Shown here one piece after another: positions 1 through 6,260 of a DNA stretch of 10,973 nt. The DNA lies in NCBI GenBank assembly GCA_036794395.1, contig DAIRGS010000241.1, positions 1-10,973 on the forward strand, read 5' to 3'. The DNA comes from DASXMX01 sp036794395. Its GTDB lineage: Bacteria > Planctomycetota > Phycisphaerae > Tepidisphaerales > Tepidisphaeraceae. The notes under the pieces are model-generated. The model was not told where the DNA came from and searched no databases. It saw only the letters and a list, made by a program, of their open reading frames with translations. The position numbers were made by a program, and so were the translations under genes. The stretch's first letter is position 1, and each line of letters begins with the position of its first letter.

Positions 1-61
1 CGCAAATGCAGCGCGCCCTACGAATCGATGCGGCGCGCGGCGTCGAAGTCAGATAGGTACG

Positions 62-117
62 CGATCGAAACGGGGACGCAGCTAGTTTAAAAACTAGCTG
101 CGTCCCCGTTTCGATCG
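62..117. repeat. Perfect 27-bp inverted repeat (REP-like hairpin)
   Basis: Bases 62-88 are the exact reverse complement of 91-117, separated by only two A residues, so the DNA could extrude a cruciform and any transcript would fold into a 27-bp stem. The core reads CGAAACGGGGACGCAGCTAG. From memory, this resembles GGGGAC-containing palindromes repeated in genomes that carry REP-associated tyrosine transposases (RAYTs); that family link is inference. It lies beyond the stop of the leftward glycosyltransferase and just after the last stop of rightward frames entering from the left edge (TAG at 54-56, TAA at 88-90), so it could also end transcription. It lacks the T-run of a classical intrinsic terminator. 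Confidence 0.85.
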
Positions 118-227
118 ATTTATTCTGGACGATAAACAATTCCCAAAATTAAGTTCGCATGTGCGGCCTGGGAGGCTGCGTTCATCAGCTCATCGCGCAC
201 GGTATTGGATTCGTGTTTTCGTGTCCT
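118..227. other. Gene-free stretch after the glycosyltransferase stop
   Basis: There is no complete gene here. Read on the minus strand, it continues the glycosyltransferase frame beyond its TGA (230-228) for 35 sense codons to a TAA at 122-120. The reading contains NAASQAAHANLILGIVYRPE just before that stop. This could be a decayed C-terminal extension or chance. No ribosome binding site or family match is apparent. Bases 1-61 also hold only the ends of open frames entering from the window edge, none of them recognisable. Confidence 0.4.
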
Positions 228-3200
228 TCATTCGAGCACTTGAATGGGCGCGGGGGCTTGGCCGGCGGTGTGGGTGGTCCACATTTGCTGGAAGGCGTGT
301 TCGAGATTTCGGACGAAGCGTGGGGTATCGAAGAGGGGGGCGGTTGCGCGGGCGGATTGGAGGCGCGTGCGGAGTTGGTGGGCTTCGGCGGGAGTCTGGG
401 CGAGACGAACGGCGGTTTGCTCGTAGGTTTGGAAGTTGGGGACGATGAGGTCGGACTGGCCGGCGGCGTTGATGACGCTGGCGGCGACTCGGGAGGCGAA
501 GGTGTTGCCGGGACAAGTGAGGACCGGGAGGCCGGCCCACATGGCATCGGCTGTGGTGGCGTGGGCGTTGTAAAAGTGTGTGTCGAGAAAGAGATCGGCC
601 AAGCCGAGGCGGGCGAGGTGATCGGCTTTGGATTTGACGTGAGTTGAGAAGATCAGGCGTGTTGGCTCGATGCCGCGGGCCTCGGCGTGCTTGCGGAGGT
701 TGGATTGGGCGGCGAGTTCGCGAATGCTGAGCCATGCGACGCTGCCGGGCGTTTGGGAGAGGATTTTCATCCACACGTCGAAGATGCCCGGCTCGATTTT
801 GGGGGCGTTATTGAAGCAGCAGAAGACAAAACCGGTTTCGGGGAGGCCTTGCTGTGCGCGCGGGGGTTTCTCCGAAGTAATGGGCTGATGATTGTCGGTG
901 ATCATGAACGAGTGAGGGAGCCGGACAATTTGCTCGCTGAAGTCGGATGAGCTTTGCGGCGGAGCGACGACGGGATCGGCGATGAGGTAGTCGATGAAAT
1001 CGGCGCCCATTGTGCCGGCGTAACCGAGCCAACTGACTTGAATGGGGGCGGGGCGGAGGGCGAGGCAGGCAGTGCGGGCCAGGCCGGTGAAGCCCATCAG
1101 ATCGACGAGGATATGGATGCCATCGGCGCGGATGCGGGCGTTGAGATCGGATAGCGGAACGCCCGCAACTTCGTGAAAGAATTCGCTGCCGCGTTCGATG
1201 CGCTGGCGGTAGGCGCTGGCGTCGTTGGGGCCGAATGAATAGGTGTGGATTTCGAAACGTTTGCGGTCATGCAGGCCAAAGAGTGGGGAGATGAGATGGC
1301 CAACCGGGTGATCGTAGAAATCGCGGGAGAGATAGCCGATTTTAATTCGATCCGTGTTCGTGGGAGGGCTGGCAGGAGCTGACGCGGTACGTGCGGCGAC
1401 GCGCTGGACTTCCTGGGCGTAGCTTTGGGCGATGCGGAGTTGCTCGGCACCGTTCCATGGAAGAGACATGGTGTGAAGCGGATGGAGCGAAGGGGCGCGG
1501 CTGGCCTGCATTTCGCGATCGGCATCCGAGCGAAGGCGGGCAATTTCGCGATCGCGATCGGTCCAGTCGCAAAGCTCCTGTCGGACGCGGAACCGATGAG
1601 CGAAGGCCTCGGCGGAGTCGGGCTGATATTGGAGGGCCTGATCGAAGACCTTGCGCGCCTCATCGAGGTGGCCGAGCAGACGAAGGGCTTCGCCGAGGCG
1701 CAATCGGGAGGGATTGTCATCGGGTTTGTTTGCGATGGCGGCCTGGAATGTTCGCACTGAGGCGGCGACCTGGCCCATGTCGAACAGGGCCTGGCCAAGC
1801 TGAGCATGCGCGCGGGCGTAGTTGGAACGGAGTCGGATGGCTTCCTGCAATTCGGCGACCGCACCGACGGGATCGCCGAGAGCGAGCAACGCGTTGCCGA
1901 GATTGAAATGGGCTTCGGGATAATCGGGGCGGATGGCGAGTGCGGCGCGAAATCGCTCGGCGGCCTCGCTGCTTTTCTGCTGGGCCTGGAGGACGGCGCC
2001 GTAGTTGTTGTGGGCGGTGGAGTACTTTGGATTGATCTGGATCGATTGAGCAAGTGATTTGACGGCTTCTTCGAAGTTGCCCAAAACATGATGCGCCCGT
2101 CCAAGGTTCATGTGAGCGCGCTCGTAAGTTGGGCGGATGGCGATGGCGGCGCGAAAGGACTCAAGCGAGGCGGCAGCGTCGCCGGTGTCGAGAAGGATTT
2201 CGCCCAGGGCATTGTGGGCGGTGGCGAGATTGGCATCGAGGCGGATGGCGGTGCGGAAGCTTTCAAGGGCTTCGGCTGTATGGCCGAGGGCGCGATAGGC
2301 TTCGCCAATGGCACTGACATAGCTCGCTTCGCGGGGTTTGAGCGCGGCGGCCTGGTGGAAGTGGCGGAGGGCCTGGCCGGGCTGATTGGCCTCCAGTGCC
2401 ATGACACCAAGGAGATAAATTGAATCCGTTTGCAGTGGATCGAATTCGAGCGCCTCGTGACAGAGTTTAGCGGCTTGCTCGCGGTTGTTGCTTTGATAGG
2501 CGCGGGAAGCACGTGCGTGTGCGTCGGCGGCTTTGCCTGTGGGCGGGGACACGAGAACTGGAGGCGTTGATGAGGGGCGCGGCCGCCAGCAGAGGGCGGC
2601 GGGGTCGGCGACAAATTTGAGCAGGCGGTCGGTGACATGCTTCCAGGTGAAGCGGGTGGATACGTATTGGTGGGCTTCGCGGGAGCGGTCTGGCGAGGGA
2701 CCGGCTTGCATCAGGGTTCGCATCATTGATGCGAGCTGCTCGATATCGGGTTCGAGCTCGTGAGCGCCGGGGATGCCGTCGATGCGGGCGGGCTGGAGCC
2801 GGCTGGGAATGCGGAGACAGAAGGACGGATCGGTGAATTCGTCCGTTGGGCCGCCGGCGGTGCAGATGATTGGGAGGCCGCAGGCGGCGGCTTCGAGGAC
2901 GGGGATGTTGAAGCCTTCGGCTTTGTATGGGGAGACATACGCATCCGCCGCCTGGTAGAGGGCGGCGGTTTGGGCGTAGGTCATCGTCCGGCCGATATAG
3001 GTGAGGCGCGGCTCGATGAGGCGGCGCTGGTCTTCGGTCAGAGCGCGTTTGTATTCGTCGAGAGATCGGGTGGACGGGTAAATCTTATCGAGGCCTTTGA
3101 GGACTAATCTGGCTTTTGGGAAATCGGGGACGATGGCCGCGAACGCCTTGAGCAGCTCGAAGATTCCCTTGTTGGCGGTGAGCGCGCCGGCATTGAAGAA

Positions 3201-3731
3201 GATGAAATCGTCATCCCAGCCGAGTTCTTCGCGGAGTTGGGATCGAGTGGGTTGGTCGGCGGGCTTGAAGATGTCGGGATCGAATCCGTGGGGGACGCAG
3301 ATGACCTTATCGGGGTCCGCTCCGCCGCGAATCATGCCGGAGCGGGACCATTCGGAGGGGGTCATCAGCGCGAGGTTGGAGGTGGCGTTGAAGGTTGAAA
3401 GAGATCCTTGGATCATCGTGGGCTGGAGCATGCCGAATTCGGCGGTGCAGAAGACGAGGGTGCGTCCGCTGGGGGCAGGGCGAAGGGGAGCCGGGGCGAT
3501 GATGCGGATCGTGGCGTCGGTGCTCTGGTCGGGTTTTGCGATGGGGATTTTGATCAGGCGGCGGCCGATGTCGTGGTCGCCGAGGCCGGGCCATACGGAG
3601 GGGTAGACGAAGGGCATATCCCGATGGAATAGCTCGATATCGGGTCGGCCAAGCAGTTCGAGGGCAAGGAACTGATCGACCACGCCGTAGGAGTGGGGGA
3701 AATTTCGCCAGCCTTCGAGGATGAGACGCAT
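228..3731 (-). CDS. GT4 - TPR - GT41 (SPINDLY/OGT-like) glycosyltransferase fusion
   Basis: The 1167-residue protein appears to carry two separate glycosyltransferase modules. Residues 1-380 are a GT4-type GT-B domain, with NAGALTANKGIFELLKAF at 180-197 and the donor-site E-x7-E motif at 272-280 (EGFNIPVLE). Residues about 402-707 form roughly nine consecutive 34-residue TPRs. Residues about 795-1150 match the O-GlcNAc transferase catalytic region (GT41). Its visible landmarks are DHPVGHL at 807-813, LRPAPIQVSWLGYAGT at 892-907, FNNAPKIEP with Lys978 where OGT binds UDP, and DTHFYNAHATT at 1050-1060 followed by an ASRVAAS segment. ATG at 3731 is preferred over a GTG at 3764 because family members begin with a sequence like MRLILEGWRNFPHSY; neither start has a well-spaced Shine-Dalgarno. 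No signal peptide or membrane segment is seen, so it is probably cytoplasmic. Its role could be protein O-glycosylation or surface glycan synthesis. Donor and acceptor are unknown. It stands alone, divergent from the ThuA gene. Confidence 0.9.
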   Translation of the reverse strand: MRLILEGWRNFPHSYGVVDQFLALELLGRPDIELFHRDMPFVYPSVWPGLGDHDIGRRLIKIPIAKPDQSTDATIRIIAPAPLRPAPSGRTLVFCTAEFGMLQPTMIQGSLSTFNATSNLALMTPSEWSRSGMIRGGADPDKVICVPHGFDPDIFKPADQPTRSQLREELGWDDDFIFFNAGALTANKGIFELLKAFAAIVPDFPKARLVLKGLDKIYPSTRSLDEYKRALTEDQRRLIEPRLTYIGRTMTYAQTAALYQAADAYVSPYKAEGFNIPVLEAAACGLPIICTAGGPTDEFTDPSFCLRIPSRLQPARIDGIPGAHELEPDIEQLASMMRTLMQAGPSPDRSREAHQYVSTRFTWKHVTDRLLKFVADPAALCWRPRPSSTPPVLVSPPTGKAADAHARASRAYQSNNREQAAKLCHEALEFDPLQTDSIYLLGVMALEANQPGQALRHFHQAAALKPREASYVSAIGEAYRALGHTAEALESFRTAIRLDANLATAHNALGEILLDTGDAAASLESFRAAIAIRPTYERAHMNLGRAHHVLGNFEEAVKSLAQSIQINPKYSTAHNNYGAVLQAQQKSSEAAERFRAALAIRPDYPEAHFNLGNALLALGDPVGAVAELQEAIRLRSNYARAHAQLGQALFDMGQVAASVRTFQAAIANKPDDNPSRLRLGEALRLLGHLDEARKVFDQALQYQPDSAEAFAHRFRVRQELCDWTDRDREIARLRSDADREMQASRAPSLHPLHTMSLPWNGAEQLRIAQSYAQEVQRVAARTASAPASPPTNTDRIKIGYLSRDFYDHPVGHLISPLFGLHDRKRFEIHTYSFGPNDASAYRQRIERGSEFFHEVAGVPLSDLNARIRADGIHILVDLMGFTGLARTACLALRPAPIQVSWLGYAGTMGADFIDYLIADPVVAPPQSSSDFSEQIVRLPHSFMITDNHQPITSEKPPRAQQGLPETGFVFCCFNNAPKIEPGIFDVWMKILSQTPGSVAWLSIRELAAQSNLRKHAEARGIEPTRLIFSTHVKSKADHLARLGLADLFLDTHFYNAHATTADAMWAGLPVLTCPGNTFASRVAASVINAAGQSDLIVPNFQTYEQTAVRLAQTPAEAHQLRTRLQSARATAPLFDTPRFVRNLEHAFQQMWTTHTAGQAPAPIQVLE

Positions 3732-3791
3732 GAACAAACTAAAGGTCGGGGGGAAACTGACCACTCCTTGGGCGGGAGTTTAGCGTGGCGA

Positions 3792-3820
3792 TTGAAAGAG
3801 GCACAATGCCCCCCTAAAAC
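3792..3820 (+). promoter_or_regulatory. Candidate sigma70-type promoter for the ThuA gene
   Basis: TTGAAA (3792-3797) and TAAAAC (3815-3820) are separated by 17 bases, matching 4 of 6 consensus positions in each box. Initiation near 3827 would give a leader of about 60 bases before ATG 3890. It lies in the 158-base divergent spacer. The assignment rests on motif and position only. Confidence 0.35.
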
Positions 3821-3889
3821 GGAAGGCGCTGGCGGCGGTATTTTCAGTGACTGAAGACGGATGAAACTTAGAGCGAAGGACCAACCAAC

Positions 3890-4717
3890 ATGAAGCGATC
3901 TGTTTATTTCGGACTGTTTGCGGGTCTGGTGGGGCTGATGTTTGGGCAAATACCGGTTCGGGCCGCGGCGGATGAGAAGCCGATCCGGTGCCTGCTGGTG
4001 ATCGGCGGGGGCTTCCATGACTATGGGCCTCAAAAAGACATTCTGGCCAAGGGAATCGCCGCCCGCACGAATATTGTGATTACGGTGGCATACGATTCGA
4101 ACAAGGCGGCCAATCACAAACTCGCCATTTACGATAAGGCGGATTGGTACAAGGATTTTGATGTCGTGATTCACGATGAATGCACGGCCGACGTGACCGA
4201 CCTCGATTTTGTCGGGAAGATTCTCGAGCCGCACAAGCACGGGTTGCCGGCCGTGAACCTTCACTGCGCGATGCACAGCTTCCGCACTGTGCCGTACAAG
4301 AAGACCACTCCGTGGATGGAGTTTACGGGCATGAATACCAACCACCACAACGAGCAGCGTCCGATTGATGTGAAGTTCGCCGACAAGTCTAGCCCGATCG
4401 CAGCCGGGCTTGAAGACTGGACGACGGTTAATGAGGAGCTATATCACCCCGAGGAACTGCTCCCTACCGCCCACGCGATAGCGACCGGTCACCAAAACAG
4501 CCGCGTCACTACCGAGACAGAGGCCGTGGTTGTCTGGACCAACGATTATCACGGCTCCCGCGTCTTCAGCACCACGCTCGGGCATAACAATAAGACGGTC
4601 AGCGATCCGCGATATCTGGATCTGGTGACCAAGGGACTTCTGTGGTCGCTCAACAAGCTGGACGATGAGCACTTTAAGAAGGTATCCGTCGAGGCGCCGG
4701 CCGCGGAGAAAAAGTAA
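3890..4717 (+). CDS. Secreted ThuA-domain protein
   Basis: This 275-residue protein has an N-terminal signal peptide: MKR, a hydrophobic stretch to about residue 20, then VRA-A with likely signal-peptidase cleavage near 25. The mature part is a ThuA-like domain, which has a class I glutamine-amidotransferase-like fold. Landmarks are LLVIGGGFHDY (35-45), FDVVIHDEC (90-98), VNLHCAMHSFR (122-132, Cys126), NEELYHPEELL (181-191) and RVFSTTLGHN (224-233), all typical of the many ThuA paralogues in planctomycetes. The family is named after a trehalose-utilisation gene. The biochemical function of secreted members is not established, although they often sit with sugar-degradation genes. The start is supported by GAAGGA (3875-3880), nine bases upstream of ATG. 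Its immediate neighbours do not specify a substrate. It converges with the flavin oxidoreductase. Confidence 0.88.
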   Translation: MKRSVYFGLFAGLVGLMFGQIPVRAAADEKPIRCLLVIGGGFHDYGPQKDILAKGIAARTNIVITVAYDSNKAANHKLAIYDKADWYKDFDVVIHDECTADVTDLDFVGKILEPHKHGLPAVNLHCAMHSFRTVPYKKTTPWMEFTGMNTNHHNEQRPIDVKFADKSSPIAAGLEDWTTVNEELYHPEELLPTAHAIATGHQNSRVTTETEAVVVWTNDYHGSRVFSTTLGHNNKTVSDPRYLDLVTKGLLWSLNKLDDEHFKKVSVEAPAAEKK

Positions 4718-4752
4718 GAGCTGTGTGATTCGGCGCTATGAGCGCATCCCGT

Positions 4753-4773
4753 CTGGCTGCACGTGCAGGCCAG
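4753..4773. terminator. Weak bidirectional hairpin in the convergent spacer
   Basis: CTGGCTGCAC (4753-4762) pairs with GTGCAGGCCAG (4763-4773) with a single bulged G, and the middle is the palindrome TGCACGTGCA. It lies in the 88-base gap between the convergent ThuA and flavin oxidoreductase genes, where a terminator is expected. There is essentially no loop and no U-tract on either side, so function as an intrinsic terminator is doubtful. Confidence 0.2.
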
Positions 4774-4805
4774 GAGGCCCGCACCACAACCTACGATTCG
4801 CGTGG

Positions 4806-5873
4806 CTAGTCTTTGGCCCGTTCATATTGAACGGGCCATTTGATGTCTGCTCCGAGCGATTTTGCGGCGTGGAGAGGCCAGTAGGGATCGCGCAGCATCG
4901 CGCGGGCGAGCAGGACGACGTCGGCTTTGCCTTCGGCGATAGTTTGCTCGGCTTCGAGGGGCGTGTTGATCATGCCGACGGCTCCGGTGGGGATTGCTGC
5001 GTCGCGGCGGATGGCCTTGGCGAAGGGAACCTGATAGCCGGGGGCGACGGGGATTTTGGCTTTGGCGACGAGGCCGCCGCTGGAGCAGTCGATTAGATCG
5101 ATGCCAATCTCCTTATAGCGTTTGCACAGCTCGATGGACTGGGGGAGATCCCAGCCGCGATCGGCCCAATCGGTGGCGGAGATTCGGACGAAGACGGGGA
5201 GATGCGAAGGCCAGAGGTCACGGGCGATTTTGGCGATGCGGAGGGGGAGGCGCATGCGATTTTCGAGGGAGCCGCCGTATTGATCGGTGCGGTGATTGGA
5301 GAGGGGGGAGAGGAATTCGTGGAGGAGGTAGCCGTGGGCGTTGTGGACTTCGATGACTTCGAAGCCGGCTGTGAGCGCGCGAGAAGCCGCGGCGGCGAAG
5401 TCTGAAACGAATTGTTCGATGTCGCGCTCGGTCATCTCACGCGGCATGATGTATTTGTCGGAGAAGGGGATGGGGCTGGGGGCGAGGGGTTGCCAGCCGC
5501 CTTGATCGGGGGTGACGCCATTGCCGCCTTCCCAGGGGACGGCGGTGGAAGCTTTGCGGCCGGCATGGGCAAGTTGCATGGCGGGGACGGCGCCGTTGGC
5601 CTTGATGAACCTGGCGATTCGTTTGAACGCTTCGGCGTGGGCATCGGACCAGATGCCGCTGTCTTTGGAGGAAATGCGGCCTTCGGGGGAAACGGCGGTG
5701 GCTTCCACCATGACCAAGCCTGCTCCGCCAACGGCGCGGCTGCCGAGGTGAACCATGTGCCAGTCGGTGGGCATCCCGTTTTCGCTGGAGTATTGGCACA
5801 TCGGGGAAACGAAAATGCGGTTACGGGTTTGGATGTCGCGGAATTTGATCGGTTCGAAGAGCTTGGGCGTCAT
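4806..5873 (-). CDS. namA: NADH:flavin oxidoreductase / old yellow enzyme, YqjM (NamA) class
   Basis: This 355-residue FMN-dependent TIM-barrel ene-reductase reduces activated C=C bonds of enones, quinones or nitro compounds with NAD(P)H. It follows Bacillus subtilis YqjM nearly end to end. SPMCQYSS (23-30) supplies the class-specific Cys26 and Tyr28 over the flavin. MQLAHAGRK (99-107) carries the FMN-contacting Gln100. EVHNAHGYLLHEFLSPLSNH (175-194) holds the substrate-binding pair His177 and His180 plus Tyr182. CSSGG (263-267), GAVGMI (297-302) and ARAMLRDP (323-330) are phosphate-binding and barrel-end motifs, and the terminus is PVQYER. The ATG at 5873 is chosen because MTPKLFEPIK aligns with family N-termini, although no good Shine-Dalgarno precedes it. 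The open frame continues upstream to 6521, but that part is antisense to lepA and is not credible. The gene lies 41 bases downstream of the PLDc_N gene on the same strand, so co-transcription is possible. Confidence 0.93.
   Translation of the reverse strand: MTPKLFEPIKFRDIQTRNRIFVSPMCQYSSENGMPTDWHMVHLGSRAVGGAGLVMVEATAVSPEGRISSKDSGIWSDAHAEAFKRIARFIKANGAVPAMQLAHAGRKASTAVPWEGGNGVTPDQGGWQPLAPSPIPFSDKYIMPREMTERDIEQFVSDFAAAASRALTAGFEVIEVHNAHGYLLHEFLSPLSNHRTDQYGGSLENRMRLPLRIAKIARDLWPSHLPVFVRISATDWADRGWDLPQSIELCKRYKEIGIDLIDCSSGGLVAKAKIPVAPGYQVPFAKAIRRDAAIPTGAVGMINTPLEAEQTIAEGKADVVLLARAMLRDPYWPLHAAKSLGADIKWPVQYERAKD
4814..4838. repeat. 11-bp perfect hairpin within the 3' end of the namA coding region
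   Basis: Bases 4814-4824 are the exact reverse complement of 4828-4838, with a three-base loop (TAT). On the minus strand the stem encodes the last residues of the flavin oxidoreductase and ends five bases before its stop codon. No U-run follows in either direction. It may slow degradation or help termination, or it may be chance within the conserved PVQYERAK codons. Confidence 0.5.
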
Positions 5874-5914
5874 GAGGCAATGGTAGGCATGCCGGGGCAA
5901 AAACGATGGCTTGG

Positions 5915-6094
5915 TTAAGCGCCGGCGTTGCCTCGGCCGAGGAGGATGTAAAGGATGGGGCCGACGAGGGGGAGAACCAAGACGATGATTACCCACAGGA
6001 GCTTCATCCCGGTATCTCCGCTTCCGGTGAGGATCAAATAGATGACGTAGATGTCGAGGATGAATAGCAGCACGCCGCCGATTGGATAGATCAT
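5915..6094 (-). CDS. Small two-helix membrane protein, PLDc_N (cardiolipin synthase N-terminal) domain
   Basis: This 59-residue frame starts at ATG 6094 and ends at TAA 5917-5915. It begins MIYPIGGVLLFILDIYVIYL (helix 1, about residues 3-22). A short polar loop GSGDTGMK follows, then a second helix with WVIIVLVLPLVGPILYILLG (34-53), ending in GRGNAGA. The pattern of Trp, then Pro, then GPILY, then GR is the hallmark of the PLDc_N domain, found at the N-terminus of cardiolipin synthases and as stand-alone peptides in many bacteria. A GGAGA sits five bases before ATG. The function of stand-alone members is unknown; an inner-membrane location is predicted. No phospholipase catalytic domain is nearby. 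It is divergent from lepA (166-base spacer) and 41 bases upstream of the flavin oxidoreductase, with which it may be co-transcribed. Confidence 0.88.
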   Translation of the reverse strand: MIYPIGGVLLFILDIYVIYLILTGSGDTGMKLLWVIIVLVLPLVGPILYILLGRGNAGA

Positions 6095-6260
6095 CAGGGT
6101 CTCCGTGGGTGGTCATTGATCGTAGATGAAGTGTGGGTTCTTCGGAGCGTGCAAAGTTGATTGGGATTTCGGCGCGAACGTGAGCGCCTATCTCCCTTGG
6201 CACTCTTGCCCTACAATGAGGTTCTTTCAGCAGTTTTGTAACGTTAGCAGACCAACCACG

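Noticed and set aside
1548..1555. GCGATCGC octamer (cyanobacterial HIP1 motif)
   Set aside because: It is a single occurrence within the coding run for DRDREIARLR; no other evidence suggests a cyanobacterium.
1611..2528. Tandem periodicity of about 102 bases inside the glycosyltransferase gene
   Set aside because: It is explained by the 34-residue TPR units of the encoded protein and is not a separate DNA repeat.
159..3632. Many long rightward open frames (for example 159-647, 1391-1906, 2760-3107, 3097-3606)
   Set aside because: All are antisense to the glycosyltransferase fusion, have low-complexity Gly/Arg/Ala content, and arise from its GC-rich codon bias. The leftward frame has unbroken domain homology.
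3554..4348. Leftward 264-codon frame
   Set aside because: It is antisense to the ThuA gene, then out of frame within the glycosyltransferase. Its sequence has no family features, while both overlapped genes do.
6197..6211. TTGGCAC...TTGCCC resembling a sigma54 -24/-12 promoter ahead of lepA
   Set aside because: GG and GC are separated by 7 bases instead of the required 10, so it is probably chance.
6126..6260. 45-residue N-terminal extension of LepA
   Set aside because: No LepA has such a leader, and MQIRNFSIIAHIDHG at 6261 matches the family start.
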